A DNA stretch of 64,000 nucleotides from an uncultured Ilyobacter sp. (GTDB lineage Bacteria > Fusobacteriota > Fusobacteriia > Fusobacteriales > Fusobacteriaceae): assembly GCF_963668085.1 (NCBI RefSeq), contig NZ_OY764058.1, forward strand, positions 124,001 through 188,000, in the 5' to 3' direction. Position 1 is the first letter of the stretch. Each line of letters starts with the position of its first letter. A program made the position numbers and the translations under genes. A model generated the notes under the pieces. That model searched no databases. It was not told where the DNA came from and saw nothing but the letters and a program-made list of their open reading frames with translations. Shown here one piece after another: positions 19,008 through 28,403 of the stretch.

Positions 19008-19430
19008 ATGTTTGTAAAAAATACAAAAAAACTTACACTAAAAGCTGCTAAATTAATGGGTGACAGGGCTCTTGAAAAGTGTGAAGAGATCGGAAAATCT
19101 TTTGTATTTACAGTTGTAGATGCAGGAGGAAATGTTTTGTATATTCAGAGAATGGAAGATGCTTTTTTTACAAGTGTAGGAATAGCAACAGATAAAGCTT
19201 TTACTGCAGCTGCTGTAAAAAAAGGTACCCATGTTTTGACCAATATAGTAAAGCCTGAAAAGGATCTTTTCGGTCTGAATCTTACTAACAATGGTAGAAT
19301 TATTACCTTCGGAGGTGGACTTCCTATCATAGTGGATGGGGAAGTTATCGGAGGAGTAGGTGTCAGTGGTGGATCTGTAGAGGAAGATATGGCTGTAGCC
19401 CAAGCTGCACTTGATGTTTTATCTAAATAA
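19008..19430 (+). CDS. GlcG/HbpS family (DUF336) protein
   Basis: 140 residues, single domain. The motif order is VVDAGGNVLYIQRMEDA near residue 38, DKAFTAAAVKKGT near 62, and GGGLPIIVDGEVIGGVGVSG near 102, typical of GlcG/HbpS. Related proteins occur next to glycolate, propanediol and organic-acid genes, and some bind haem or act as small-molecule chaperones or isomerases; no precise activity can be assigned. It follows tctA by 35 bp with AGGAGGA and should be the last gene of the TTT operon. Confidence 0.88.
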   Translation: MFVKNTKKLTLKAAKLMGDRALEKCEEIGKSFVFTVVDAGGNVLYIQRMEDAFFTSVGIATDKAFTAAAVKKGTHVLTNIVKPEKDLFGLNLTNNGRIITFGGGLPIIVDGEVIGGVGVSGGSVEEDMAVAQAALDVLSK

Positions 19431-19484
19431 ACAAAGGATGTATAAATTCCGACTCTACAGCTGTCTTATCTATGGTTGGTATAG

Positions 19485-19526
19485 GGGCTTAAATAAAATA
19501 TAACCTGTCCTTTGGTATTTAAGCCC
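19485..19526 (+). terminator. Inverted repeat after the TTT operon
   Basis: An 11-bp perfect stem (19485-19495 with 19516-19526) with a 20-nt loop. No T run follows directly, though a T8 tract appears at 19569-19576. It is probably a transcript end or stabilising hairpin. Confidence 0.5.
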
Positions 19527-19549
19527 TTAATCCACCACACAAAGGTATT

Positions 19550-19640
19550 ACATTTAGGTGTTTCTATATTTTTTTTAAAAGTTTTTATTGACTTTAAAGA
19601 TGATTAAAGTTAAAATTCAGTATAAAGGTATGATGTTTAA
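19550..19640 (+). promoter_or_regulatory. Promoter/operator module of the iron alcohol dehydrogenase (copy 2)
   Basis: TTGACT (19588-19593) and TAAAAT (19611-19616) are 17 bp apart. The 17-nt motif AAAGGTATGATGTTTAA (19624-19640) follows seven bases later and is identical to that of the TTT operon. The upstream 40 bp are also recognisably homologous between the two sites. The transcript would have a leader of about 120 nt before the coding start. Confidence 0.72.
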
Positions 19641-19744
19641 GGCAGTATAAAGTTCTATTGGTGATCCTTATCTAGAAAAGGATATAATTTATATTACCTT
19701 GTTTTATTACATATTGATTATAAAATTTATAAAGGGGTGTTAAT

Positions 19745-20938
19745 GTGAATAATTTTAATTGGAATTTTCCTACAGAAATAGCTTATGGAGAAGGTAGAAT
19801 AAATGAAGTTGGAGAAATAGCCAAAGCTCATGGAAAAAAAGCTATGATTGCCACTTATGCAAGAGGTGGATTTTTAGATTCAATTATAGATACTGTTGAG
19901 ACTTCGTTAAAAAATGCTGGAATAGAGTTTGTAACATTTACAGGGATCGAACCTAATCCAAGAGCTCAAACAATAGATAAGGCTATAGAGAAATTTAAAA
20001 CTGAAAAATGTGATCTTGTAATTGCCCTTGGTGGAGGAAGTGTTATCGATGGTTCTAAATATATAGCTGCCACTAGTTTTTCTGGTGGAAAGGCATGGGA
20101 CTATGTCGTTCTAGGAGATAGAGTGCCTAGAGAATATACTGGAGCCTACCCGATTATATCTATTCCTACAATTTCTGCTTCTGGTTCTGAGTGTAATGCC
20201 GGTGGAGTTTTAACTAATGCTGAAACAAATGAAAAAAGCTTCTCAAGGTCTCCTTATAGATTTCCAAAGGTGGCCATCGTTGATCCAGAACTGCTAACCT
20301 CAGTACCTTTGAGCATCACTAAAGATAGCTGCGTAGATATTTTCTCTCATCTAATAGAGCATTATCTATCTAGCCATGCAGAGTCTGAGTTTGCAGATAG
20401 AATGACAGAAGGAATGATCCTTACACTAAAGGATAATTTTGATAAGATAATTAATAACCTTTCAGACACTGAGGTTAGAGGACAATTGGCTCTATGCTCT
20501 ATATTTGGATGGTCCGGCCTTCAAGCTCTTGGTAGAACTGGATGTATACCTATGCACTCAATTGAGATGCCTTTAAGTGCTATCTATGATTTACCACACG
20601 GAAGAGGAATGGCTATCGTTATACCTCCTTATCTTGAGTTAATGGCTGAAGCAGAAGTTATGCCAGCCAGATGGGCAAAACTTGCAAGAAGATGTTTTGG
20701 TGTAACTGAAAAAGATGATATTAAAGCTGCAAAAATGCTGGCTCCAAAAGTAACAGAGTGGTTGAAAGACACAGGTTCTTACATGACTCTTTCTGACGTA
20801 AACATCCCGTCTGACCAATTTGAAAAGATGGCTGACGATATCGTAAGAATGTTCAAAGGACCTGAACCTAACACAACTCCTGGACCAAGACCAGTAACTA
20901 AAGAAGAGATAATTAAAATTTATAATATGTGTAAATAG
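19745..20938 (+). CDS. Iron-containing alcohol dehydrogenase (YqhD/BdhA type)
   Basis: 397 residues from GTG at 19745 behind AAAGGGGTG. The N-terminal NAD(P) domain has LVIALGGGSVIDGSKYIA near residue 91 and SIPTISASGSECNAGGV near 139. The metal ligands of group III dehydrogenases are all present: Asp198 and His202 (SCVDIFSH), His271 (MHSIE) and His285 (LPHGRG). The resemblance is to butanol/aldehyde reductases rather than glycerol dehydrogenase. It reduces aldehydes or oxidises alcohols or hydroxyacids with NAD(P)H. Sharing its promoter motif with the TTT operon suggests that the imported carboxylate or its product is a substrate. Confidence 0.93.
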   Translation: MNNFNWNFPTEIAYGEGRINEVGEIAKAHGKKAMIATYARGGFLDSIIDTVETSLKNAGIEFVTFTGIEPNPRAQTIDKAIEKFKTEKCDLVIALGGGSVIDGSKYIAATSFSGGKAWDYVVLGDRVPREYTGAYPIISIPTISASGSECNAGGVLTNAETNEKSFSRSPYRFPKVAIVDPELLTSVPLSITKDSCVDIFSHLIEHYLSSHAESEFADRMTEGMILTLKDNFDKIINNLSDTEVRGQLALCSIFGWSGLQALGRTGCIPMHSIEMPLSAIYDLPHGRGMAIVIPPYLELMAEAEVMPARWAKLARRCFGVTEKDDIKAAKMLAPKVTEWLKDTGSYMTLSDVNIPSDQFEKMADDIVRMFKGPEPNTTPGPRPVTKEEIIKIYNMCK

Positions 20939-20990
20939 GATTTATAAGACCTTTCCTATCCTAGTTACCGATATATTATATTATTAAATG

Positions 20991-21033
20991 TTTATAGGGG
21001 GCTCTAACAGAGCCCCCTATAAATTAATTTTTT
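20991..21033 (+). terminator. Terminator after the alcohol dehydrogenase
   Basis: A 15-bp perfect GC-rich stem (20991-21005 with 21009-21023), a 3-nt loop, and T6 at 21028-21033. It lies between convergent genes and may work on both strands. Confidence 0.9.
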
Positions 21034-21115
21034 GAATAAGTTTCCCATAAGTACCTTAATAGGGTATAATTTTCATCTATTCTTTCCTCTTAGCAAATAA
21101 ACCTAATTCCAAAAT

Positions 21116-21868
21116 CTATTTAATTGTATTTCCACCATCAATTGGCAATATAGTTCCGACCATGTCATTCGAGTAATCTGAACATAGGTAAACAGCTGCA
21201 GTTGCAACACTTTCAACATCTACTAATCTATTTGATGGTCTAATTGAAGCTAATGCATCTTGATCTTTTTGTGGAAATGCTAAAACTAAAGGTGTAGACA
21301 TAGTTCCTGGAGCTATAGCATTTATGTTAATACCATTAGGAGCATTTTCTATAGCTGCTGCTTTTGTAAGTCCGTTAACAGCATGTTTACTTCCTACATA
21401 TACTGATAGTCCTGCGAATCCAGCAGAAGTTCCAGCTTCTGATGATACATTAACTATTTTTCCTGTTTTATTTTCAAGCATCATTTTGATTTCATTTTGC
21501 ATACATAAGAAAACTCCTTTTACATTTATATTCATAATGAAATCGTATTGCTCAATTGAAGTTGTGTTGAAATCTTTAAGTCCACCAGTAACACCGGCAT
21601 TGTTTACAGCAAAATCAAGTTTCCCATATTTATCTTTAATAATGTTCATGGCATTTTTGATGTCGTTATTATTTGTAACATCACCTTTGATAAATATAGC
21701 TCCTTCGGTAAGTTTGGTACATTCTTCTGCTACTTTATTTCCGTTTATTTCGTCAATTCCAAAGATTACAACTTTTGCACCCTCTTCGGCGAATTTTTTT
21801 GAAATAGCTGCTCCTAATCCGTTTTCTCCCCCAGTAATAAATGCTACACCGTTTCTAATTCCCTTCAT
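21116..21868 (-). CDS. SDR family dehydrogenase
   Basis: 250 residues. The cofactor motif ITGGENGLGAA is at residues 11-21, an Asp near residue 39 (FGIDEING) suggests NAD preference, and the triad is Ser143, Tyr157, Lys161 (SVYVGSKHA). It follows the zinc dehydrogenase by about 39 bp on the same strand and is probably in one operon with it, which suggests linked oxidation of a diol or hydroxy-ketone such as acetoin/butanediol. The family alone does not fix the substrate. Confidence 0.85.
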   Translation of the reverse strand: MKGIRNGVAFITGGENGLGAAISKKFAEEGAKVVIFGIDEINGNKVAEECTKLTEGAIFIKGDVTNNNDIKNAMNIIKDKYGKLDFAVNNAGVTGGLKDFNTTSIEQYDFIMNINVKGVFLCMQNEIKMMLENKTGKIVNVSSEAGTSAGFAGLSVYVGSKHAVNGLTKAAAIENAPNGININAIAPGTMSTPLVLAFPQKDQDALASIRPSNRLVDVESVATAAVYLCSDYSNDMVGTILPIDGGNTIK

Positions 21869-21907
21869 TTGTTTACTACCATCCTTTCAATTCAGATTTT
21901 TTAGAGA

Positions 21908-22987
21908 TTAATCTATTAAACTTTTATCTGGAGTTACAATTATTTTAACCTGACTGTCTCTGTCACTACCGGTTAATGCAGCAAATCCTTCTTTTACCAA
22001 ATCATCTAAATGAATTTTTTTAGTTATTAACTGATCGGCCTTTATTCTTCCGTCAGCTAGGTATTTGATGGTGGTATCAAAAATTCCTTCTCCGTAAACA
22101 ACAGATCCTACAATTTTCTTCTCACCCATAACTAGGTTGTTTAAGTTAAAGTTGACTCCTTTTTCCCAGATACTAACAACAACTACTGTTCCTTTTTTAC
22201 GAATTACATCTACAGAGGTGTCAAAACCAGCCTGAACACCAGTAACTTCAAATGAAATATCCGCTCCAAGTCCATTTGTAAGTTTTTTAACTTCTTCAGC
22301 TACATTTACTTCACGGGGGTCTAAAACTACATCTGCCCCAGCTTTTAAAGCAAATTCTTTTCTTTTAGTGGACAGTTCAACAGCAATGACATTTTTTGCT
22401 CCCAAGGCTTTTAGATTTTCAATCAATGCCAAACCTATCGGTCCTGCACCAACAACAACTGCAGTCTGATTAACTTTAAGTTCACCAACTTCTATGGCGT
22501 GTAGGGCAACACTTAGTGGTTCAACAAGTGCACCTTTTTCATAACTTACACCTTCAGGTAACTTTTTAACGAACTCCTTTCTGAATGTGGTGTATTCAGC
22601 CAGTCCGCCACCAAGATCCATTAGGCCATGAAATGCCAAACCGTCACATAGGTGATAATTTCCCTCTCTGCAGGCCTTACATTCTCCACAAGTAACAAGG
22701 GGTTCGATAACTACAGGGTCACCGATCTTAAATTCTGTAACATTTTTTCCTAATTCAACAACTTCTCCAGAGAATTCATGTCCTAAAATAACAGGTGCCT
22801 TTGCACCAGTTGAAGGATGTTTTGCGTCAACCGGAATGAAAATAGGTCCTGCCAAATATTCGTGTAAATCGGTACCGCAGATTCCACACCATTTAACTTT
22901 AACTTTTACCTCATTTTCCTTTACCACCGGTTCAGAGACTTCTTCAATCCTAACATCTTTCGGTCCATACCATAATGCAGCTTTCAT
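21908..22987 (-). CDS. Zinc-dependent medium-chain dehydrogenase, 2,3-butanediol dehydrogenase-like
   Basis: 359 residues. Catalytic zinc ligands are in CGICGTDLHEY (Cys37), GHEFSG (His/Glu near 70) and VEPLSVALHAIE; structural zinc Cys residues are in CGECKACREGNYHLC (near 99-113); the NAD fold has VVVGAGPIGLALIENLKALG (from about 177). The extra segment before GHEFSG (GPIFIPVDAKHPSTGAKAPV) and GLAFHGLMDLGGGLAEYTT are typical of the BdhA (R,R)-butanediol dehydrogenase branch. The ATG at 22987 follows AAGGAGGA, and a consensus promoter lies upstream. Confidence 0.9.
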   Translation of the reverse strand: MKAALWYGPKDVRIEEVSEPVVKENEVKVKVKWCGICGTDLHEYLAGPIFIPVDAKHPSTGAKAPVILGHEFSGEVVELGKNVTEFKIGDPVVIEPLVTCGECKACREGNYHLCDGLAFHGLMDLGGGLAEYTTFRKEFVKKLPEGVSYEKGALVEPLSVALHAIEVGELKVNQTAVVVGAGPIGLALIENLKALGAKNVIAVELSTKRKEFALKAGADVVLDPREVNVAEEVKKLTNGLGADISFEVTGVQAGFDTSVDVIRKKGTVVVVSIWEKGVNFNLNNLVMGEKKIVGSVVYGEGIFDTTIKYLADGRIKADQLITKKIHLDDLVKEGFAALTGSDRDSQVKIIVTPDKSLID

Positions 22988-23044
22988 AAAATGATTCCTC
23001 CTTTGAATATATATCTTTGTTTTCTACAATGTAAAATAAAACTT

Positions 23045-23095
23045 TCACTTATGTGATTATATTATTATAATATCGCAAAGATTTTTTTATGTCAA
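23045..23095 (-). promoter_or_regulatory. Strong sigma-70-type promoter of the butanediol-dehydrogenase-like gene
   Basis: On the minus strand TTGACA (23095-23090) and TATTAT (23072-23067) are separated by 17 bp. An inverted repeat TCAC-4-GTGA (23045-23056) lies about 10 bases after the -10 box and could be an operator, possibly for the IclR protein encoded just upstream. Confidence 0.7.
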
Positions 23096-23171
23096 TACCG
23101 TTTTTCAACATTAAGGGATTAATTGTGTTTTTTTTGATTTAAATTCGTCAATGTAGAAATAAAAATCTAAA

Positions 23172-23217
23172 ATAAAAACCGCAGAAAAGAGTTATCTATA
23201 AACCCTTCCTGCGGTTT
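23172..23217 (-). terminator. Terminator after the IclR gene
   Basis: A 9-bp perfect outer stem (23176-23184 with 23209-23217) with further inner pairing, followed on the minus strand by TTTTTATTTTA. It separates iclR from the downstream dehydrogenase promoter. Confidence 0.85.
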
Positions 23218-23241
23218 GGTATAATTTTTCAATAGATAAAA

Positions 23242-23895
23242 TTATAAATGGTTTTCCAGTCCCAATTCTTTCATGATTTCTAAATATGAAGCATAAGCCT
23301 CTTTCATCTTTTCGTCAGTTAAACGAAAACTAGGACCTGAAAGGGCCACACACCCAACAATTGCTCCACCGGTTTTGTATGGAACAGCAAAACAGTTGGT
23401 TCCCTGGTACACTTCTTCAAAATCTGTAAAGTACTTTAAATTCTCGTCGGTGTTGTTAAATACCTTTGCCACAGCGGCTTCATCTGGAAAATCAATAAAC
23501 TTATTTTCCTCAAGAACTACCTTTAGAGGCTGAGATGACAGAACATAGTCGAGATAATAATACCTATTACCGACTTTTAAGGCAAAAGATGCAGTCTCAT
23601 CCACACTTTCCACCAATTTATTAAGCAGTTCATTGATTTTATCACTAATGCCCGAGCCATTCATATATGATAATCCCAGTCTTAAACTATTGAGTCCTAG
23701 TGTATAATCTAGACCATTATTTGTTCTGGTTATCTGTCCCAAATGCTCAAGAGTCTGGATAATCCCAAAAGCTGTCGAAGTTTTTAAGCCAGTTGCCTCA
23801 CTGATTTCATTTAGTTTTGCAGTCCCTTTGTCGGCTATAAAATGGATAATTCCAAAAGCCCTCTGAACAGACTGAATATATTTTTTTTCACTCAT
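23242..23895 (-). CDS. IclR family transcriptional regulator
   Basis: 217 residues, slightly shorter than usual (about 250). The winged helix (IQSVQRAFGIIHFIADKGTA, LNEISEATGLKTSTAFGIIQTL) covers residues 8-60, and the effector domain follows (LGLNSLRLGLSY, CFAVPYKTGGAIVGCVALSGPSFRL). IclR proteins bind small metabolites through the GAF-like C-terminal domain. It is upstream of, and in the same direction as, the dehydrogenase pair and divergent from an HxlR gene. The start follows AGGAGAG. Confidence 0.92.
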   Translation of the reverse strand: MSEKKYIQSVQRAFGIIHFIADKGTAKLNEISEATGLKTSTAFGIIQTLEHLGQITRTNNGLDYTLGLNSLRLGLSYMNGSGISDKINELLNKLVESVDETASFALKVGNRYYYLDYVLSSQPLKVVLEENKFIDFPDEAAVAKVFNNTDENLKYFTDFEEVYQGTNCFAVPYKTGGAIVGCVALSGPSFRLTDEKMKEAYASYLEIMKELGLENHL

Positions 23896-24076
23896 TGCTA
23901 CTCTCCTCTATACAAAATCAAAAAAATTATTATCTTTTAAATTGTTTATTAGAATAATAGCATAGTATAATAGAATCAGCAAACATTTAAAGAATGAGTT
24001 CCGGTAATGTTGAAATTTTACAACGAAACAAAAAGATGGCTAAATATAAATAGCTCAAAATTTTGGGAGGTAAAAA

Positions 24077-24457
24077 ATGCCTAAAAGAGAAATAACTAAA
24101 AAAGAATATAACTGCTATTTTGAATTGGGAATAGATATAATGGGAGGAAAATGGAAACCGATTATTTTATACTATATCGGTGTAAAAAATGTTGTCAGGT
24201 ATAGTGAATTAAAAAGAGCAATTCCAAGTATAAATGAGAGAGTGCTGACAAGACAGCTTCGTGAAATGGAAGACGATAAAATAATCAAAAGAAAAGTGTA
24301 TCCTCAGGTTCCACCAAAAGTTGAATACTTCCTCGAGCCCATCGGGCAAGAATTAATTCCAATTTTACTCGAATTAAAAGGTTGGAGTGAAAAATATAAC
24401 GCCCTTTATAAAAAGTTTCAGTTTCCTCTTGAGGAAAAGTGGGATGATATTTTATAA
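24077..24457 (+). CDS. HxlR family transcriptional regulator
   Basis: 126 residues, single winged-helix domain. The family motif is clear: CYFELGIDIMGGKWKPIILY near residue 13, SELKRAIPSINERVLTRQLRE near 46, and VPPKVEYFLEPIGQELIPIL near 77. Cys13 is at the position often used for redox sensing in HxlR/HypR/YodB-like regulators. GGGAGG precedes the ATG. It is divergent from iclR and convergent with the Kef-type antiporter gene. Its target cannot be read directly. Confidence 0.92.
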   Translation: MPKREITKKEYNCYFELGIDIMGGKWKPIILYYIGVKNVVRYSELKRAIPSINERVLTRQLREMEDDKIIKRKVYPQVPPKVEYFLEPIGQELIPILLELKGWSEKYNALYKKFQFPLEEKWDDIL

Positions 24458-24468
24458 ATAAATATTTC

Positions 24469-24501
24469 AAAGAGGTTGAAAAATAATCAACCTCTTTTTA
24501 T
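24469..24501 (+). terminator. Terminator after the HxlR gene
   Basis: An 11-bp perfect stem (24469-24479 with 24487-24497), a 7-nt loop and a T tract. Confidence 0.9.
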
Positions 24502-24567
24502 ATTCACATTTTACAAAATTTATTATGGACTTTTAGATACAAAAGCATAATATTTTAGTTCTTTTAT

Positions 24568-26412
24568 TTAAATTTCTGGGTTATAAGCTGTCCAAGATTT
24601 ATCTATTTCATCTGTACTTGAATCTAGATCCAGTTTCATTACCTTTTCGATGTCATTTAGATGTTGTTGATACATAGATATGTAATTTTTTTCATCTTCC
24701 CGGTGGATTTTATATAATTTCGGAAGCATATCCTCATCATTTTTTCTGAAAATCCGCATCAATCGATATGCTTCATAGGGATCGAAACCTAAAACTTTTA
24801 ATGCATCTTGACCGAGTGCCAAGGCAGTTCCAAATGTTTCTCTACGTATTTCTGTTATCCCCATATCCATAAGTTCATATGCAGATGAATGGTCGTGAGC
24901 ATTAACAACTATTTTGATATTTGGATAATGTTTTTTAACTAATTCGACTAGTTTTTTAGATTTTTCAATTTCTCCTATGGTGATTAGTAACAGTTCTGCT
25001 TCTGCTATACCTGCTGTTTCCAATAAATCAAGCCTTGTAACATCCCCATAATAGACTTCAAAACCAAATTTTCTAAGTAAATCCACATTTGCTGCATCAT
25101 TATCTAAGATAACAGGCCTTATCCCGGCTGAGATTAGAAAACGTCCGAGATCGGTTCCCAGTCTTCCAAAACCTGCAAAAATAACTTTTTGTCCTGTATG
25201 TTCGATTTCATCTGATTCACGCTGAGTTTTTTTATTTTCTTGAGATTTTAAAGAAATTTTTTCATAGGTCCAAAATAAAAATGGTGAAATAAAGATTGAA
25301 ATAGCTACGGCAGATATAAGTGCTTCTGTTATATCATAAGGAAGTACACTGTGACTTTTTGACATATGTAACAGGACAAATGCGAATTCCCCACCTTGTG
25401 CAAGAATTAGAGCAAAAAACTTTCGACTTCCTTTTTCCATTTTGAAAATAGAGCCTGTAAGTGTAAAAACTATCCATTTTATAATAATTAATCCCAATGT
25501 AATTGATGCAATTAGTGAGAATTCATGCTTTATTAGATGAAAATCTAGAGTTGCACCTATTGACATAAAAAAAACTCCCAGTAGCAGTCCCTTAAAAGGT
25601 TCGATATCACTCTCTATCTCATGACGATATTCGCTATCTGCTAAAACCACACCTGCAATAAATGTTCCCAATGCTGGAGAAAGACCAACCGCCATCATAA
25701 GTAGTGATATTCCAACTATAAGTCCTATTGCCGCAGCTACAAAAATCTCTCTTACTTTTATAGCAGCAATAATTCTAAACATCGGCTTGCTTATATATTT
25801 ACCAATAATAAAAATAATAAAAATAATACTTAAAGTAGCAAATACCTGATAATGGGGCTCTAGCAAATGAATGTCAAATTTGTGATCAATAGTGTGTCCT
25901 CCGCTTACGGCAGGTAAAGGAAGTAATGCAAGCATGGGAATAACTGCTAGGTCGTGAAAAAGTAAAACTGAAAATACTGATCTCCCGTGAGAAGTATGCA
26001 TCAATCCTTTTTCCTTCATAGTTTGGATGATTATAGCTGTAGACGATAAGGAAAGTATGAGTCCTATACCAATTGCAGGCTGCCATGGAACAAAAATATG
26101 TGCTATGGTACCAAAAATTAATGTTGAAAGAATAACCTGAAAACTTCCCATTCCTAAAATAGGTACACGCATCTTCCAAAGAAGGGATGGTTTTAATTCT
26201 AAACCATCTATAAAGAGCATCATTACAATACCAAATTCAGTAAAATGCATGATTTCTTCAACTTCTCCAATAAGGGAAAAACCGAAAGGGCCTATGATAA
26301 CACCTGCTGTTAAATATCCTAGCACCGAAGAGAAACCCAATTTTTTAAAAAACGGAACACAGATAGCTGAAGCAGTCAGAAAAATAAATAATTGAAGTAA
26401 AAAATGTTCTAT
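24568..26412 (-). CDS. Kef-type (CPA2) potassium/proton antiporter, AUA start proposed
   Basis: About 614 residues if begun at ATA (26412-26410). The membrane part has 11-13 helices ([47 protein letters not shown]) and ends near residue 390; the C-terminal TrkA-N domain has [19 protein letters not shown] and [15 protein letters not shown]. KefB/KefC export K+ and are gated by glutathione adducts or NAD(H). The usual starts give a truncated protein: TTG at 26340 lacks helix 1 and a binding site. The upstream frame encodes a proper first helix ([20 protein letters not shown]), with AGGAGGGGAG six bases before ATA. Confidence 0.85.
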   Translation of the reverse strand: MEHFLLQLFIFLTASAICVPFFKKLGFSSVLGYLTAGVIIGPFGFSLIGEVEEIMHFTEFGIVMMLFIDGLELKPSLLWKMRVPILGMGSFQVILSTLIFGTIAHIFVPWQPAIGIGLILSLSSTAIIIQTMKEKGLMHTSHGRSVFSVLLFHDLAVIPMLALLPLPAVSGGHTIDHKFDIHLLEPHYQVFATLSIIFIIFIIGKYISKPMFRIIAAIKVREIFVAAAIGLIVGISLLMMAVGLSPALGTFIAGVVLADSEYRHEIESDIEPFKGLLLGVFFMSIGATLDFHLIKHEFSLIASITLGLIIIKWIVFTLTGSIFKMEKGSRKFFALILAQGGEFAFVLLHMSKSHSVLPYDITEALISAVAISIFISPFLFWTYEKISLKSQENKKTQRESDEIEHTGQKVIFAGFGRLGTDLGRFLISAGIRPVILDNDAANVDLLRKFGFEVYYGDVTRLDLLETAGIAEAELLLITIGEIEKSKKLVELVKKHYPNIKIVVNAHDHSSAYELMDMGITEIRRETFGTALALGQDALKVLGFDPYEAYRLMRIFRKNDEDMLPKLYKIHREDEKNYISMYQQHLNDIEKVMKLDLDSSTDEIDKSWTAYNPEI

Positions 26413-27023
26413 TTTTCTCCCCTCCTTATTATTGAATTCAAATCGCTATTCAAATATTCATTTTGTTTTGCTTTTTCCATATCAATTGTATCATCCCGTA
26501 GTGCAATAATTGCATTACGAAAATTGTCTGCATGAATTTTTATTTGTTCCTTGGATAGGTCTCTATGAACTCCTAGCACAGTAAAGGGTGGAATCCAGTT
26601 CATTTTGCAAAGTTTTGCCATGGCCCGAACAGGTGAAGTCAACTCCCCTAAAGTGAAATGATTGAAACCACCTCTCCTATATGTACTGTCATTTCCCCCA
26701 GCAGAGATTACCTGCATCAAGATTTTATCCTTCATTCCAGATGCTTTTGAGCCATATGCCCAACCGTGTTCTAATACCAAATCAAACCATTCTTGTACAA
26801 TTGCTGGAGAAGAATACCAGTAAAATGGATGTTGAAATATAATAATATCGTTATCTTCACATAATAGTTGCTCTCTTTTTACATCGATTAAAAAATCGGG
26901 ATACGTCGCATAGAGATCATTAATTGTAACTCCCTCTAAGTCTTCAACTGCCGATCGGAGTGCTGAGTTAATTTTAGATTTTGATCTTGCAGGATGTGCA
27001 AAATTAATAAGAATTTTTTTCAT
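26409..27023 (-). CDS. KefF/KefG-like NAD(P)H oxidoreductase, antiporter ancillary protein
   Basis: 204 residues, flavodoxin-like fold. Characteristic segments are [19 protein letters not shown] at the N-terminus, [21 protein letters not shown] near residue 63, and [22 protein letters not shown] near 93, as in KefF, KefG and MdaB-type quinone reductases. KefF/KefG bind the cytoplasmic face of Kef antiporters and activate them during electrophile stress. Its stop codon TAG overlaps the proposed ATA start of the antiporter gene, implying translational coupling. An AAGGAGAT site precedes the ATG. Confidence 0.9.
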   Translation of the reverse strand: MKKILINFAHPARSKSKINSALRSAVEDLEGVTINDLYATYPDFLIDVKREQLLCEDNDIIIFQHPFYWYSSPAIVQEWFDLVLEHGWAYGSKASGMKDKILMQVISAGGNDSTYRRGGFNHFTLGELTSPVRAMAKLCKMNWIPPFTVLGVHRDLSKEQIKIHADNFRNAIIALRDDTIDMEKAKQNEYLNSDLNSIIRRGEK

Positions 27024-27209
27024 TTCATCTCCTTCTCGTTAAATATAGCAAATCATTTTAGAATATTTGTTATAATTGACTGTAATAATACAGGAATCAT
27101 GGCTTTTTAACAAGTGTAGTTTTTTCATAAATCTTTATTTGTGAAATAAGCCAATTATATGTAATAATAATAAATGGCTTGGTTTTAATATATAAAAGGG
27201 GGACGATTA

Positions 27210-28403
27210 ATGTTGTACAATTTTGATGAAATTATTGAAAGAAGAAATACCAATGCAATGAGTACCGATGGTTTTAGAGAATATATATTTAATGCACCGC
27301 AAGAAATGAAATTTCCTTTTGCAGATGATGAATTTATTCGAATGTGGATTGCAGACATGGAGTTTGCAACTCCTCCAGAAGTTATCCAAGCGATTAAAGA
27401 TAGGACCGAGAAAAAGATTTTTGGTTACACAAAAATATTTGACCCAGAGTATTATAATATATTTTCAAAGTGGACGAAAAAACATTATGATTGGACGTTT
27501 CCTAAAGAGCATTTGGTAACTTCTAACGGGATAATTCCAGCTCTTTACGAACTAATAGATCATATTTGTAAACCGGATGAAAAAGTATTAATTCTCACTC
27601 CTTCATATGCTTTTTTTAAATATGCTGCCGATTTTAATAATATTGAAACTGTATGCTCTGACCTGATCAATAAAAATGGTAATTATGAAATGAACTTTGA
27701 TGATATCGAGATGAAGGCAAAGGACGAAAAAGTATCTCTGTGTATTTTTTGCAATCCGCATAATCCCACTGGGCGTGTCTGGACGGAAAAAGAATTGAAA
27801 AAAGTAGGAGAAATTTGTTTAGATAATGGGCTTTGGATAATATCCGATGAGATTCACTGTGATCTTTTAAGAACGAAGTTTAAACATACCCCTATGTCAA
27901 AACTTTTTCCAGATTCAGATAAGATAATAACTTGTATGGCTCCTAGTAAAACCTTTAATTTAGCTGGACTTATGATTTCGAATATTATAATACCTGAAAA
28001 AAAGTTAAGGGAAAAATGGTATAAACGACACTTTTCAATGGAAAATCCTCTCAGTGTAGCAGCGGCCCAAGCAGCCTACGAAAATGGAGAAGAGTGGGTT
28101 AGACAATTGAAAATCTACCTAGATGAAAATTTTGAGTTTACGAGGCAATATCTAGAAAAAAATCTGCCAAAGGCTGTATTTAAAATCCCTGAAGCAACTT
28201 ACTTAGCATGGATAAATGTCCAATCATACCTACCTGAAGATATTGACATTCCTCTTTATTTTGCAAATAATGTGGGGGTTCTTCTTGAGGGAGGTAATAT
28301 GTTCGTTGCAAATTCCGATGGTTATATCAGGCTTAATTTAGCTTGTCCAAGGACAATACTAGAAGAGGGTTTAAAGAGAATATGTACTTTTTTAAATAAA
28401 TAA
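27210..28403 (+). CDS. MalY/PatB family PLP-dependent aminotransferase (cystathionine beta-lyase-like)
   Basis: 397 residues, fold type I. Family motifs are NFDEIIERRNTNAMSTDGF at the N-terminus, MWIADMEFATPPEV near 45, CNPHNPTGRVWTEKEL near 181, SDEIHCDLL near 212, and the PLP lysine in APSKTFNLAGL (Lys247). MalY and PatB cleave cystathionine or cysteine to ammonia, pyruvate and a thiol. Length matches E. coli MalY (390). AAGGGGGA precedes the ATG. The insertion sequence begins directly after its stop codon, so the gene appears intact. Confidence 0.93.
   Translation: MLYNFDEIIERRNTNAMSTDGFREYIFNAPQEMKFPFADDEFIRMWIADMEFATPPEVIQAIKDRTEKKIFGYTKIFDPEYYNIFSKWTKKHYDWTFPKEHLVTSNGIIPALYELIDHICKPDEKVLILTPSYAFFKYAADFNNIETVCSDLINKNGNYEMNFDDIEMKAKDEKVSLCIFCNPHNPTGRVWTEKELKKVGEICLDNGLWIISDEIHCDLLRTKFKHTPMSKLFPDSDKIITCMAPSKTFNLAGLMISNIIIPEKKLREKWYKRHFSMENPLSVAAAQAAYENGEEWVRQLKIYLDENFEFTRQYLEKNLPKAVFKIPEATYLAWINVQSYLPEDIDIPLYFANNVGVLLEGGNMFVANSDGYIRLNLACPRTILEEGLKRICTFLNK

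Noticed and set aside
26340..26412. TTG at 26340 as start of the Kef antiporter
   Set aside because: It has no binding site and removes the first membrane helix, which is encoded in frame just upstream behind a strong site.
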